A stretch of DNA of 64,000 bases from Idiomarina ramblicola (GCF_003987255.1 NZ_PIQC01000001.1:248001-312000); one strand, 5' to 3'. Shown: positions 27,153-39,403, counted from the stretch's first letter. Notes: generated by a model not told the origin, from the letters alone. Numbers and translations: made by a program.

Positions 27153-29747
27153 TTAGCTTGCTTCTGCTTCTAAAAAGTCCTGAGCAAAACGTTGTAATAC
27201 ACCACCAGCTTCATAAATTGATACTTCTTCTTTGGTGTCTAAACGACACTGTACCGGTACTTCTTCACTGTCACCATTGGCACGATGAATCACCAGCGTT
27301 AGCTTAGACCCGGCCTCAGGCGTACCTTCCACATCAAAGGTTTCAGTACCATCAATACTCAGCGTCTTACGAGTTGTGCCCTCTTCGAATTGCAGCGGCA
27401 ATACGCCCATACCAATCAAGTTAGTACGATGAATGCGCTCAAATCCTTCGGCAACAATCACTTCAACACCCGCTAAACGCACACCTTTTGCGGCCCAGTC
27501 GCGTGACGAGCCCTGACCATAGTCGGCGCCGGCCACAATAATCAGCGGCTGTTTGTTCTCCATATAGTGTTCAATGGCTTCCCACATGCGCACGGTTTTA
27601 CCTTCAGGTTCAATACGTGCCAGCGAGCCCTGAATCGCTTTGCCGTCTTCGCCTTTCACCATTTCATTAAACAGCTTCGGGTTGGCAAAGGTTGCGCGTT
27701 GCGCAGTTAAATGATCACCACGGTGCGTTGCGTAAGAGTTAAAGTCCTCTTCCGGCACGCCCATTTTCGCCAGATATTCACCCGCGGCACTGTCAGCCAT
27801 AATGGCATTTGACGGTGACAAATGGTCAGTGGTGATATTGTCACCCAGCACCGCCAACGGACGCATTCCCTTCATGGTGCGTTCCGCAGCTAATGCGCCT
27901 TCCCAGTATGGCGGGCGGCGAATATAGGTGGTTTGTGGACGCCAGTCGTACAGCGGATTGTTCTTCTCACCGTAATCCACCGACAGGTCAAACATTGGGT
28001 CATACACCTTACGGAATTGCTCAGGTTTAACGCTCTGTTTTACAATGGCATCAATCTCTTCGTCGCTTGGCCATATATCTTTCAGCGTTACCGGATTACC
28101 GTCCGGGTCAATGCCCAATACGTCTTTCTCAATATCAAAGCGAATGGTCCCCGCTATAGCATAAGCCACAACCAATGGTGGAGAAGCCAGGAACGCCTGC
28201 TTTGCATGCGGGTGGATACGCCCGTCAAAATTACGGTTACCGGACAGTACCGCCGTGGAGAACAAGTCACGATCAATGATCTCCTGCTGTATTTTCGGGT
28301 CTAACGAACCACTCATGCCATTACAAGTGGTACAGGCAAACGCCACAACACCGAAACCTAAGCCCTCCAGTTCCGGTAACAACTCAGCTTCTTCCAGATA
28401 CATTTTGACCGTTTTAGATCCCGGTGCCAGCGATGACTTAACCCACGGCTTACGGGTTAAACCCAGCTTGTTCGCGTTACGGGCAATGAGGCCAGCAGCA
28501 ATCATATTGCGCGGGTTACTGGTATTGGTACAGCTGGTAATAGCTGCAATAATCACCGCACCGTCCGGCATTTTGCCTTCTTCCGGGTTCTCAATGTGCT
28601 TAGCTACACCACGCTCAGATAACTCTGATGCCGGTAACAGCGAGTGCGGGTTAGACGGTCCGGCCAAATTACGTTTAACTTTCGATAAATCGAACTTAAG
28701 CACCCGCCCATATTCGGCTGACTTGAGGCTGTCAGCCCACAATCCAGTTTCCTTGGCAAAATGCTCTACCAACTCAACCTGATCGTCATCACGACCGGTC
28801 AGTTTCAGGTAGTCAATGGTTTGATCATCAATATAGAACATGGCTGCAGTCGCGCCGTATTCCGGTGTCATATTTGAAATGGTTGCACGGTCGCCTACCG
28901 TTAGGGCTTCTGCACCTTCACCATAAAATTCCAGATACGCCCCAACAACACGCTCTTTACGCAAGAACTCGGTCATTTCCAACACTAAATCGGTACTGGT
29001 AATGCCCGGTTGCAGCTTACCGCTAAGCTCAACGCCTACAATATCAGGCAAGCGCATGTAAGATGCACGTCCCAGCATAACGCTTTCCGCTTCCAGGCCA
29101 CCGACGCCCACAGAGATAACACCTAAGGCATCAACCATTGGCGTATGACTGTCAGTACCCACACAGGTATCAACAAAAGCGACATTGTCGCGTACCTGAA
29201 CTACCGGAGACATTTTCTCCAGGTTTATCTGGTGCATAATGCCGTTGCCGGGAGGAATCACATCCACGTTTTTAAACGCGGTTTTGGTCCAGTTAATAAA
29301 GTGAAAGCGGTCGTCGTTACGACGGTCCTCAATAGCCCGGTTCTTCTCGAAAGCGTCTTTATCAAAACCGGCGTGCTCAACGGCTAGTGAGTGGTCAACA
29401 ATCAACTGAGTTGGCACCACAGGATTTACTTTGGCGGGGTCACCACCTTTTTCTGCAATAGCGTCACGCAAACCAGCCAAATCAACCAAAGCAGTCTGCC
29501 CCAGAATGTCATGGCAGACCACGCGAGCCGGAAACCAGGGAAAGTCGTGTTCTTTTTTACGGTAAATCAACTGTTCAAGCGATTGTGTCAGAATGTCCTG
29601 AGGACAACGACGAACTAAGTTTTCAGCTAATACACGGGAAGTATAAGGCAGGCGCGCATAGGCACCCGGTTCAATCGCATCGACCGCGGCTTGAGTATCA
29701 AAGTACTCGAGCGTGGTACCAGCGAGTTTTTTACGGTATGAAGTCAT
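27153..29747 (-). CDS. acnD: Fe/S-dependent 2-methylisocitrate dehydratase AcnD
   Basis: 864 residues, AcnD-like length. [4Fe-4S] ligands are the cysteines in ITSCTNTSNP and ACTTCNGMSG; the swivel domain carries NITTDHLSPSNAI and GADYGQGSSRDWAAKG. It dehydrates 2-methylcitrate to 2-methylaconitate. Pairing with PrpF, replacing PrpD, marks the AcnD-type methylcitrate cycle. It could be confused with AcnA by sequence; the operon settles it. A terminator lies between prpC and this gene, so its expression depends on read-through or another promoter. Confidence 0.95.
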   Translation of the reverse strand: MTSYRKKLAGTTLEYFDTQAAVDAIEPGAYARLPYTSRVLAENLVRRCPQDILTQSLEQLIYRKKEHDFPWFPARVVCHDILGQTALVDLAGLRDAIAEKGGDPAKVNPVVPTQLIVDHSLAVEHAGFDKDAFEKNRAIEDRRNDDRFHFINWTKTAFKNVDVIPPGNGIMHQINLEKMSPVVQVRDNVAFVDTCVGTDSHTPMVDALGVISVGVGGLEAESVMLGRASYMRLPDIVGVELSGKLQPGITSTDLVLEMTEFLRKERVVGAYLEFYGEGAEALTVGDRATISNMTPEYGATAAMFYIDDQTIDYLKLTGRDDDQVELVEHFAKETGLWADSLKSAEYGRVLKFDLSKVKRNLAGPSNPHSLLPASELSERGVAKHIENPEEGKMPDGAVIIAAITSCTNTSNPRNMIAAGLIARNANKLGLTRKPWVKSSLAPGSKTVKMYLEEAELLPELEGLGFGVVAFACTTCNGMSGSLDPKIQQEIIDRDLFSTAVLSGNRNFDGRIHPHAKQAFLASPPLVVAYAIAGTIRFDIEKDVLGIDPDGNPVTLKDIWPSDEEIDAIVKQSVKPEQFRKVYDPMFDLSVDYGEKNNPLYDWRPQTTYIRRPPYWEGALAAERTMKGMRPLAVLGDNITTDHLSPSNAIMADSAAGEYLAKMGVPEEDFNSYATHRGDHLTAQRATFANPKLFNEMVKGEDGKAIQGSLARIEPEGKTVRMWEAIEHYMENKQPLIIVAGADYGQGSSRDWAAKGVRLAGVEVIVAEGFERIHRTNLIGMGVLPLQFEEGTTRKTLSIDGTETFDVEGTPEAGSKLTLVIHRANGDSEEVPVQCRLDTKEEVSIYEAGGVLQRFAQDFLEAEAS

Positions 29748-29776
29748 GAGTTACCACTTATCGTCATGGTTAAACG

Positions 29777-29804
29777 AAAAAAGGAGCAGTCGATAACTGC
29801 TCCT
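29777..29804 (-). terminator. Internal terminator between prpC and acnD
   Basis: AGGAGCAGT pairs with ACTGCTCCT around a five-base loop and is followed on the minus strand by TTTTTTCG. It lies in the 83-base gap, downstream of prpC, and should lower acnD-prpF transcription relative to prpBC. Confidence 0.8.
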
Positions 29805-29830
29805 GTACTATTTATCAGTTAGAGAGCCGA

Positions 29831-30955
29831 TTAACGCTCTTCTAAAGCTGGAACTTTACGCGGTTCTGGGCCCGTATAATCTGCGCTTGGGCGGATAATA
29901 CGGTTGTTTGCGCGCTGCTCTTTTACGTGGGCTGTCCAACCCGTAACACGCGACATCACAAAAATTGGCGTAAACAGTTTGGTTGGAATACCCATGTAGT
30001 GATAAGCCGATGCATGGAAGAAATCCGCATTCGGGAACAGCTTTTTCTCGTCCCACATAACTTTTTCACAACGTACAGAAACGTCGTACAAGCGGCTGTC
30101 ACCCACTTCTTCAGACAGCTTTTTAGACCAGGCTTTAATGACATCGTTACGTGGATCAAAATCACGGTAAATGGCGTGACCAAAGCCCATGATTTTTTCT
30201 TTACGTTCCAGCATGCCTTTCAGCTTCTGTTCAGCGTCATCAGCATCTTTCATGCCTTCAATCAGCTCCATTGCCGCTTCGTTTGCACCACCATGAAGTG
30301 GGCCGCGTAATGAGCCAATGGCGCCGGTTACACAAGAGTGAATGTCTGACAGTGTTGAAGCGCAAACGCGAGCCGTAAAGGTTGATGCGTTGAACTCATG
30401 CTCAGCATACAGAATTAACGACGTGTTCATTACTGCTGCGTGCAGCTCCGAAGGCGATTCGTCGTGCAATAAACGCAGGAAGTGCGCACCAATAGACTCT
30501 TCTTCCGAGTCGGTATCAATACGGACACCGTCATGAGTAAAGCGGTACCAGTACAACACCATACCCGGAAAGGTCGCCAACAGACGTTCAATATGGTCAT
30601 CAGCTTCATCAAAGCTCTCTTCCGTTTCCAGGTTACCCAGCATTGAACAACCGGTACGCATAACGTCCATTGGGTGCGCTGATTTTGGAATACGCTCAAG
30701 TACGTCTTTGACTTCCTGAGGTAAGGTACGCAGTGACTTCAAGCGCTTTTTGTAGTCTGTTAGCTGTTGCTTATTCGGCAGCTCACCTTTCGCTAAAAGG
30801 TAAGCCACTTCTTCAAAACTGACTTTTTCTGCCAGTTCAGAAATGTCATAGCCACGGTAGGTTAAACCTGAGCCACTTTTACCAACCGTACATAATGCCG
30901 TTTCGCCGGCTGACTGTCCGCGCAAACCTGCGCCACTTAGTTTCTTCTCTGCCAT
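29831..30955 (-). CDS. prpC: 2-methylcitrate synthase
   Basis: 374 residues from the ATG at 30955 (MAEKKLSGAGLRGQSAG); a longer reading from 31015 overlaps prpB and has no family support. The citrate-synthase fold contains GSLRGPLHGGANEAAMEL with the first catalytic His, MGFGHAIYRDFDPR with the second, and DFFHASAYHYMGIP with the catalytic Asp. Short form (about 375 residues) as usual for PrpC and not GltA (about 430). It condenses propionyl-CoA with oxaloacetate. 25 bases after prpB. Confidence 0.95.
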   Translation of the reverse strand: MAEKKLSGAGLRGQSAGETALCTVGKSGSGLTYRGYDISELAEKVSFEEVAYLLAKGELPNKQQLTDYKKRLKSLRTLPQEVKDVLERIPKSAHPMDVMRTGCSMLGNLETEESFDEADDHIERLLATFPGMVLYWYRFTHDGVRIDTDSEEESIGAHFLRLLHDESPSELHAAVMNTSLILYAEHEFNASTFTARVCASTLSDIHSCVTGAIGSLRGPLHGGANEAAMELIEGMKDADDAEQKLKGMLERKEKIMGFGHAIYRDFDPRNDVIKAWSKKLSEEVGDSRLYDVSVRCEKVMWDEKKLFPNADFFHASAYHYMGIPTKLFTPIFVMSRVTGWTAHVKEQRANNRIIRPSADYTGPEPRKVPALEER

Positions 30956-30980
30956 AATATTGTTCCCTTTATCTTCGAAT

Positions 30981-31859
30981 TTATTTTTTAAATAACTGGT
31001 CGAGTTTTTCTTCAAAGTCGTGATAATTCAAAAAGTCATACAACTCTGCACGAGTCTGCATATCATCTACAACGGCTTTCTGATCACCGTTCTCTAAAAT
31101 ACTATTGTAGACGTTCAATGCCGCTTTGTTCATTGCACGGAATGCGCTTAACGGGTAAAGAACAATTTCCACCCCGACATCGGCCAATTCCTGTTTATTA
31201 AATAATGGCGTTGCGCCAAATTCAGTAATATTTGCTAAAACCGGTACATCTAAAGCTTCGGAGAACGCTTTGTATTGGTCAAGCGTGTGAACGGCTTCAG
31301 CGAAAATGGCATCAGCACCAGCGTCAACACAAGCCTGGGCACGTTCAATAGCCGCTTCCAAACCTTGTTGCTGCAGCGCATCGGTACGCGCCATAATCAA
31401 AAACTGGTCATCAATACGTGCATCAACCGCGGCTTTAACGCGGTCAACCATTTCTTCCTGAGTCACAATCTCTTTATTAGGACGGTGTCCACAGCGTTTC
31501 TGAGCAACCTGATCTTCAATGTGCATTCCAGCCGCGCCGGCACGTGTCATTTCCTGAACGGTACGGGCTATATTAAACGCTCCGCCCCAGCCGGTGTCTG
31601 CATCAACCAGCAGCGGCAAGTCGGTTGCTGCTGTTATGCGACGAATGTCTTCACAAACATCATTTAACGACGTCATACCCAAATCAGGTAAACCAAAAGA
31701 CGCATTCGCCACACCGGCACCAGACAGGTAAAGCGCTTTGTGACCAACCTTCTCTGCCATCATTGCAGTGTATGCGTTAATGGTGCCCACAATCTGTAAT
31801 GGATTTTCGCTGGCAATGGCTTGACGCAATTTAGCGCCTGGACTTGTCATTTGAGTCAT
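30981..31859 (-). CDS. prpB: 2-methylisocitrate lyase
   Basis: 292 residues of the isocitrate lyase/PEP mutase superfamily. [15 protein letters not shown] supplies the Mg2+-binding Asp, and [10 protein letters not shown] the KRCGH active-site loop with the catalytic Cys. It splits 2-methylisocitrate into pyruvate and succinate, the last step of propionate oxidation. Its start overlaps the stop of the GntR gene by four bases (ATGA), so the two are translationally coupled. Confidence 0.96.
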   Translation of the reverse strand: MTQMTSPGAKLRQAIASENPLQIVGTINAYTAMMAEKVGHKALYLSGAGVANASFGLPDLGMTSLNDVCEDIRRITAATDLPLLVDADTGWGGAFNIARTVQEMTRAGAAGMHIEDQVAQKRCGHRPNKEIVTQEEMVDRVKAAVDARIDDQFLIMARTDALQQQGLEAAIERAQACVDAGADAIFAEAVHTLDQYKAFSEALDVPVLANITEFGATPLFNKQELADVGVEIVLYPLSAFRAMNKAALNVYNSILENGDQKAVVDDMQTRAELYDFLNYHDFEEKLDQLFKK

Positions 31860-32584
31860 GAGGTTTCCTTTTCTGTTTGTAACCGTAATTCAATGTTTTT
31901 ACGAGACGCGCCAATATGGCGGCGCATTAATAAGTCGGCCAATTCACCATCGCGATTCGCGATGGCATTAATAATAGCTTTGTGTTCATCGAAAGCGCGT
32001 GAGACTCGCGGGCCGTTCATTCCCATCTGTACTCGATACATACGGACAAGGTAATACAGCTCGTCACAGAGCATATTGATTAAATACTGGTTTTTACTGC
32101 CGAGGATAATGCGATAATGAAAGTCCAGATCGCCTGCTTCCTGGTAATAACTCTCGCCTTCGCGCACTCTTTGAGTTTCGAGATGTTTGTCTAACAGTTG
32201 GCGTAACTCGTCTATTTCGCTCTCCGGCATTTGCTCCGCCGCTAAGCGGCAAGCTAACCCTTCCAGCTCTTCCCGAATTTGATATAACGAAATTAATCCT
32301 TCCGGAGACAGGGTAACCACTCTGGCACCAGCGTTCGGTATTCGTTCAATAAGATGACAACGCTCAAGTCGTGCTAAGGCTTCACGCAATGGCGCACGAC
32401 TTACATTAAAACGTTTAGCGAGTTCCGGCTCGCTAATTTTACAACCCGCAGCAATATCACCTTCAACAATAGCCCGTTGTATTTCAAACAAAACTCTGTC
32501 TGAAGACGTAATGGCTGAACGCTCTAAAGGACTGACTATTTGCATTAATTGTCGACAGTAATTTTTGATTGCGTTATTTTCCAT
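31856..32584 (-). CDS. GntR/FadR-subfamily regulator of the propionate operon
   Basis: 242 residues. Winged helix at about 28-95 ([36 protein letters not shown]), then an all-helical FCD ligand-binding domain with the metal-binding His/Asp set ([16 protein letters not shown]). As first gene of the prp operon it most likely represses it until 2-methylcitrate or a similar effector binds; this differs from the sigma-54 activator PrpR of enterics. Two GTCGAC-centred sites near its 5' end are candidate operators. A later ATG ([10 protein letters not shown]) is possible, but the upstream ATG was kept as the longer start. Confidence 0.92.
   Translation of the reverse strand: MENNAIKNYCRQLMQIVSPLERSAITSSDRVLFEIQRAIVEGDIAAGCKISEPELAKRFNVSRAPLREALARLERCHLIERIPNAGARVVTLSPEGLISLYQIREELEGLACRLAAEQMPESEIDELRQLLDKHLETQRVREGESYYQEAGDLDFHYRIILGSKNQYLINMLCDELYYLVRMYRVQMGMNGPRVSRAFDEHKAIINAIANRDGELADLLMRRHIGASRKNIELRLQTEKETS
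32548..32559. promoter_or_regulatory. Candidate GntR half-perfect operator inside the regulator's first codons
   Basis: ATTGTCGACAGT, ten of twelve bases matching the perfect site at 32620. It is within the first 13 codons of the regulator gene. FCD-type GntR proteins bind TnGTnnnACnA-like palindromes. Confidence 0.45.
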
Positions 32585-32619
32585 TAAAATACTCGTATTT
32601 GCAAGGCAGGCTAACTCAA

Positions 32620-32631
32620 ATTGTCGACAAT
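32620..32631. promoter_or_regulatory. Candidate operator for the GntR regulator
   Basis: Perfect palindrome ATTGTCGACAAT, 36 bases upstream of the regulator start and 75 before the divergent terC. It fits the FadR-subfamily consensus. Repression of the prp operon, and possibly an effect on terC, is inferred. Confidence 0.65.
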
Positions 32632-32705
32632 CTGAATTAGATTGTGTTTATCACTAATACCTTTCAATATAACGTCATTGTTTTAAAACGAATTAAGAGG
32701 TCAGT

Positions 32706-33473
32706 ATGTTTGAATGGATAGCCATGCCAGAGGCCTGGATTGCCTTAGCAACCTTAACCGCTTTAGAAATTGTACTGGGCATTGATAACATCATCTTTAT
32801 TTCCATTCTGGTTGGGCGTCTACCTGAGCATCAAAGGGATAAAGCTCGCACCATAGGTTTAGGCCTTGCTATGGGAACCCGGTTACTCCTGCTTTTTTCT
32901 TTAACCTGGGTAATGACCCTCACCGACCCGCTATTCAGTCTCTTTGCAGAAGAGATTTCAGGTCGCGATTTAATTTTGCTTTTAGGCGGCCTATTCCTTC
33001 TGGGCAAAAGCACATTAGAAATTCACCACGCGCTGGAAGGCGACTCTCAATCTGAAAAATCACCGGTTGCCGCGTCTTTTATTTCTATTCTTGTGCAAAT
33101 AGCCATTTTGGATGTTGTGTTCTCTCTTGATTCAGTCATTACCGCTGTTGGCCTCGCCGAGCAGTTAAGCGTTATGGTCATTGCAGTGGTTATTTCCGTC
33201 GGCGTTATGTTAGTAGCCGCCAAATCGGTTAGTGATTTTGTCGATAAACACCCCACCATCAAAATGTTGGCTCTCAGTTTTCTAATATTAATAGGGATGA
33301 CCTTAGTCGGCGAAGGATTCGGATTTCACGTTCCCAAAGGCTATGTTTATTTCGCTATGGCATTTTCTCTTGCGGTTGAAATGCTCAATCTAAGAATAAG
33401 AGCGAACCGCAAAAAGCCAGAGCCAGTGGCGCTGCGCAAGAGTATTCCGGGAGATAAACACCCCGAAAACTGA
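32706..33473 (+). CDS. TerC-family integral membrane protein
   Basis: 255 residues, seven to eight membrane segments. Both TerC signature motifs are present: EIVLGIDNIIFISILVGRLP at about 22-40 and DVVFSLDSVITAVGL at about 140, each with conserved acidic residues likely to bind a metal. The family includes tellurite-resistance TerC and manganese exporters of the Alx/MeeY group. YgdQ/YoaE-like short form without CBS domains. Divergent from the prp operon over 121 bases; SD AAGAGGT precedes the ATG. Confidence 0.92.
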   Translation: MFEWIAMPEAWIALATLTALEIVLGIDNIIFISILVGRLPEHQRDKARTIGLGLAMGTRLLLLFSLTWVMTLTDPLFSLFAEEISGRDLILLLGGLFLLGKSTLEIHHALEGDSQSEKSPVAASFISILVQIAILDVVFSLDSVITAVGLAEQLSVMVIAVVISVGVMLVAAKSVSDFVDKHPTIKMLALSFLILIGMTLVGEGFGFHVPKGYVYFAMAFSLAVEMLNLRIRANRKKPEPVALRKSIPGDKHPEN

Positions 33474-33592
33474 GTATTTCGTCGTTTTCGGTTTTATTTC
33501 TCAGCCGTCGCTAGTAAAGTAAGGCCACTTTTTTCGGCTTAGACCAAAGTCGAACCGGACCGAAGTTTCAATAACAAAAACGGATAATAAGA

Positions 33593-35146
33593 ATGGATCC
33601 AACAAAAATAGTCGACAAAGACGCAAGCTTTTTCGGACAGCCTGGGGGCTTACAAACCCTGTTCTTTACCGAAATGTGGGAGCGCATGAGTTACTACGGT
33701 ATGCGCGCATTGCTGGTTCTTTTTATGACGGCCAGCTTACAAGAAGGCGGCATAGCATTCACCGTTGCCTCAGCAACAGCCATTTACGGTTTGTATACCG
33801 GGGCCGTTTATTTTATGGGCCTGCCTGGCGGTTGGATTGCTGATAGGTTACTAGGTGGACAGCGCGCTACCTGGTACGGCGGCATCATTATTATGCTTGG
33901 CCACATAGTCTTGGCCATACCAAGTAAGGCTGGCTTCTTTATTGGTATGATTTTGGTGGTACTGGGTACCGGTTTATTAAAGCCAAACATCACCGCCATG
34001 GTTGGCCAGCTATATAGTTCTGACGACGACCGTCGCGACGGTGGTTATACTCTTTACTATATGGGTATCAACATTGGTTCTATCATCGGTTACATCGTTA
34101 CCGGTTACCTGATGGAGAATGCTGGTTACCATTGGGGCTTCGGCGCAGCGGCTGTTGGTATGGCACTTGGCCTTATTCAGTACAAGCTGACGTTACCTAA
34201 ACTGAAAGGCGTTGGTGAGAAACCACCAAAACCTCTAGGCCCGAAAGCAGCAAAACGCAGTTGGGGAATCATTTGGTTTTTACTGGCGAGTTTGGCTGTC
34301 TACACATTCCTGGCGCTAAACAACTATGTCAGCATTAATCCAGTCGCTGCTGCTGAAAGCGTTTCTATTATATTCACCGCTATCTTTTTCCTATTTTACC
34401 TATCGGTTTTCATTTTCGGTAAGCTAACCCGGGATGAAATGAAGCGGCTGGGTGCATTATTCTTAGTCTGTATTGCTTCGACTATGTTCTGGGCAGGTTT
34501 TGAACAAGCGGGTTCTTCGTTCAACTTATTTGCTCGTGACTTAACCGATCGCATGGTCGGCGACTTTGAAATTCCAACTACCTGGTTTCAGTCACTGAAC
34601 TCGTTCTTCCTGGTCGCTTTGTCGCCCTTCTTCGCAGCGCTTTGGATAAACCTAAGCAAACGCATGATTAACCCATCTTATGGATTTAAGAGTGCGATTG
34701 GCCTAATCATTATGGCAACAGGCTTCATTGTCATGTTCTTTGCGTCGCAAGCAGCGGCAAGTGGCATGAAAGTCGCTCCATACTGGTTAGTCGCGGTTTA
34801 CTTTATCCATACTGTAGGTGAGCTGTGCCTAAGCCCGGTTGCACTGAGCGCGGTGAGTAAACTGTCTCCGAAACGTATGGCAGGTCAAATGATGGGTATC
34901 TTCGTATTGACCTATTCAATCGGTAACGTCGTTGCAGGCCGAATAGCGGGAGGCCTTAACCCTGACGACCCACAGGCAATGCCTGAGCTTTACTGGACCA
35001 TTTTCTTATTTGGTGTCAGCGTTGGTGCGGTTGTGTTCGTGCTGGCTCTGTTTACTCGTAAATGGGAGAAACTGGCTCCGGACGATGGTGAAGACGAGCA
35101 CCCCGGTGCCGTTATTGATGCTAACGAGCCTGTCGGAAAACCATAA
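33593..35146 (+). CDS. POT-family proton-dependent oligopeptide transporter
   Basis: 517 residues with 12-14 membrane segments. FFTEMWERMSYYGMRALLVLFM carries the ExxER motif of POT carriers that couples proton and peptide; GGWIADRLLGG, GLLKPNITAMVGQLY and FEQAGSSFNLFARD follow. It imports di- and tripeptides with protons (DtpA/DtpT-like). A rho-independent terminator separates it from the M24 peptidase that follows, but the pair makes sense functionally: uptake and cleavage of peptides. Confidence 0.95.
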   Translation: MDPTKIVDKDASFFGQPGGLQTLFFTEMWERMSYYGMRALLVLFMTASLQEGGIAFTVASATAIYGLYTGAVYFMGLPGGWIADRLLGGQRATWYGGIIIMLGHIVLAIPSKAGFFIGMILVVLGTGLLKPNITAMVGQLYSSDDDRRDGGYTLYYMGINIGSIIGYIVTGYLMENAGYHWGFGAAAVGMALGLIQYKLTLPKLKGVGEKPPKPLGPKAAKRSWGIIWFLLASLAVYTFLALNNYVSINPVAAAESVSIIFTAIFFLFYLSVFIFGKLTRDEMKRLGALFLVCIASTMFWAGFEQAGSSFNLFARDLTDRMVGDFEIPTTWFQSLNSFFLVALSPFFAALWINLSKRMINPSYGFKSAIGLIIMATGFIVMFFASQAAASGMKVAPYWLVAVYFIHTVGELCLSPVALSAVSKLSPKRMAGQMMGIFVLTYSIGNVVAGRIAGGLNPDDPQAMPELYWTIFLFGVSVGAVVFVLALFTRKWEKLAPDDGEDEHPGAVIDANEPVGKP

Positions 35147-35172
35147 TTCACTTCTTTGTGAAAAACTGCTAG

Positions 35173-35197
35173 AAAGGGACCTTCGGGTCCCTTTTTT
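35173..35197 (+). terminator. Terminator after the POT gene
   Basis: AAAGGGACC, loop TTCG, GGTCCCTTTTTT: a nine-base stem with an exceptionally stable TTCG tetraloop and T-run, 26 bases past the stop. Confidence 0.92.
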
Positions 35198-35213
35198 AAT
35201 ATCGGTAGCACTT

Positions 35214-36530
35214 ATGCTAAAACAAATCATTCTCCTGGTCAGCCTAACGTGCAGCACGCTCTTTTCCGCTAACGTGCTTGCAGAAAGTATCAGCCCCCTA
35301 CCTCTTAAACAACGTGCAGAAGTTGTTGATGAGCTTCTTCAACAGCGAGTACAGCAACTACTCCCTGAGTTAATGCAACAAAATGACATTGATATGTGGG
35401 TATTAATAAGTCGCGAGTACAACGAAGATCCAATTCTTAAAACCCTTCTGCCCAGCGACTGGTTATCTGCAAGACGGAGAACCATCTTAGTTATACATAA
35501 CCCCGACAATGGTGAGAATCTGGAAACCTTAGCAATAGCTCGTTATAACGTTGGCGAGGTGTTTAAAAGTGCCTGGAACCCAGAGCAACAACCTAATCAA
35601 TGGCAACGTCTGACGGAAGTTATTACCGAGCGTAATCCTGGTTCTATTGCGATTGATCAGTCGAAAGACTTCGCTCAGGCGGACGGGATTACAGCAACAG
35701 ATAAAGCACTTTTTATGGCAGCTTTGCCCGATAACCTAAAAGATAAAATTGTCAGTGCCGAACCGCTTGCCGTGTCCTGGCTTGAAAAGAGAATTGATGC
35801 AGAAGTTCCCTATTATCGCAATGCAGTTAAGTTAGCTCATCAAATTATAGCGGAGGGATTCTCCAGCAAGGTTGTTTCAGTTGGCAAAACTACTACCGAA
35901 GATCTCCAGTGGTGGTTCCGCGAACGGGCGGCGGAAGAAAACCTGCCGGTGTGGTTTCACCCTTCTGTGAGTCTACAGCGTATTGATGACCCTCAACCCG
36001 GACATCCTCGTTCAACTGGGCTCACCATACAACCCGGCGACTTATTGCATGTGGACTTTGGCATTACCTACCTGCGTTTAAATACCGATACTCAGCAACA
36101 TGCCTACGTTTTAAAGGAAGGTGAATCCGACGCGCCTGATCATCTAAAACAAGCACTAACCAATGCCAACCAGCTACAGGATATTTTAATAAAGCAATTT
36201 AAAGAAACACGTTCAGGCAATGATATTTTGTTAGCAGCTTTAGAAGAGGCTAGAGACAAAGACCTGGAGCCCATGATTTATACTCATCCTATTGGCTATT
36301 ACGGACATGGCTCAGGGCCAACCATTGGTATGTGGGATAAGCAGCACGCTATACCAGGCGGTGGCGAATACCCTCTGTTTTCCAATACGGCTTATTCTAT
36401 CGAGCTTAATAACAAAACGACTTTTGAAGAAAAAGCCATCACCATCATGCTGGAAGAAGACGCATTTTTTGATGGTGAAGGTGTTAGCTACTTAAACGGC
36501 AGGCAGCAATCTTTTCATCTTATCGACTAG
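35214..36530 (+). CDS. Exported M24-family (Xaa-Pro-like) metallopeptidase
   Basis: 438 residues from the ATG at 35214; it opens with a signal peptide (MLKQIILLVSLTCSTLFS, cleavage near ANVLA). An in-frame reading from 35010 exists but lies inside the POT gene and its terminator. The creatinase-like N-domain (about 35-215) leads into the pita-bread fold: LLHVDFGITYLRLNTDT with the two metal-binding Asp, HPIGYYGHGSGPTIGMWD with the His, and YSIELNNK with a Glu; the last Glu is probably in the GEGVSYL segment. Presumed periplasmic aminopeptidase for peptides, complementary to the transporter upstream. Confidence 0.88.
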   Translation: MLKQIILLVSLTCSTLFSANVLAESISPLPLKQRAEVVDELLQQRVQQLLPELMQQNDIDMWVLISREYNEDPILKTLLPSDWLSARRRTILVIHNPDNGENLETLAIARYNVGEVFKSAWNPEQQPNQWQRLTEVITERNPGSIAIDQSKDFAQADGITATDKALFMAALPDNLKDKIVSAEPLAVSWLEKRIDAEVPYYRNAVKLAHQIIAEGFSSKVVSVGKTTTEDLQWWFRERAAEENLPVWFHPSVSLQRIDDPQPGHPRSTGLTIQPGDLLHVDFGITYLRLNTDTQQHAYVLKEGESDAPDHLKQALTNANQLQDILIKQFKETRSGNDILLAALEEARDKDLEPMIYTHPIGYYGHGSGPTIGMWDKQHAIPGGGEYPLFSNTAYSIELNNKTTFEEKAITIMLEEDAFFDGEGVSYLNGRQQSFHLID

Positions 36531-36990
36531 GCTTTTCTGAAACATAAATTGTAATGTGTCCGGCGGCTACAACGGTGCCGTCGCTGCGTTTTGCTTCTAC
36601 GGATATTGGCTGATCACCTGGTTGCCAGGTGGACTCTGAAGCACTGGCTTCTATCGTCACATCGCTGTCCGTTTTCGCCAGATACTGCACATTCATACCT
36701 TTCGGAAGCCAACGCAGGTGCTTAGGAATTGACGCTTCGGCTAATGCGCCCATCGCCATTTCCATGCCGTTGCATACAGCAATGGCGTGCACAGTGCCAA
36801 TATGGTTCTGAACTGCCTTTCGTTTTTTAAACGTCAGCTGACAGAAGTTCGGCTTTAGTTCAGTAATGAGCGGCTTAATCGTTTTAAAGTAAGGCGCTTT
36901 TCGGGCAAACATTGTCGAAAAAATCTTACGTCCAAAAGGCAGTTTCAGGCAGCGTTCGTATAAGTTAATAAGATAGTTGCTACTGGCCAA
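36520..36990 (-). CDS. DUF4442 hotdog-fold thioesterase-like protein
   Basis: 156 residues. A hotdog core around VHAIAVCNGMEMAMGALAEASIPKHLRWLPKGM and the strands SVEAKRSDGTVVAAGHITIYVSE match DUF4442, a relative of the PaaI/YiiD acyl-CoA thioesterases. Substrate unknown. The 3' end overlaps the convergent M24 gene by 11 bases. Confidence 0.8.
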   Translation of the reverse strand: MASSNYLINLYERCLKLPFGRKIFSTMFARKAPYFKTIKPLITELKPNFCQLTFKKRKAVQNHIGTVHAIAVCNGMEMAMGALAEASIPKHLRWLPKGMNVQYLAKTDSDVTIEASASESTWQPGDQPISVEAKRSDGTVVAAGHITIYVSEKPSR

Positions 36991-37030
36991 AATCTTGACT
37001 CCAAATAGGTTGGGTACAATTTGTCGATAT

Positions 37031-37055
37031 AAAAAAAGCAGGCCGAGGCCTGCTT
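37031..37055 (-). terminator. Rho-independent terminator of icd
   Basis: On the minus strand GCAGGC, short loop, GCCTGC then TTTTTTTAT. It is 34 bases past the icd stop codon. Confidence 0.9.
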
Positions 37056-37088
37056 CTTACATTTATAGCTTTATTTACACTATGTAAA

Positions 37089-39326
<2,238 letters not shown>

Positions 39327-39403
39327 TTATTGGACCAAAGTAAAAATCTATTCACTTACTTATGTAATTTTGTGGCGCAGATTATAGAGGATTTGCCCCG
39401 GAA

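Noticed and set aside
35010-35213. Upstream start for the M24 peptidase
   Set aside because: It would run inside the POT transporter gene and through its terminator; the later ATG has a signal peptide.
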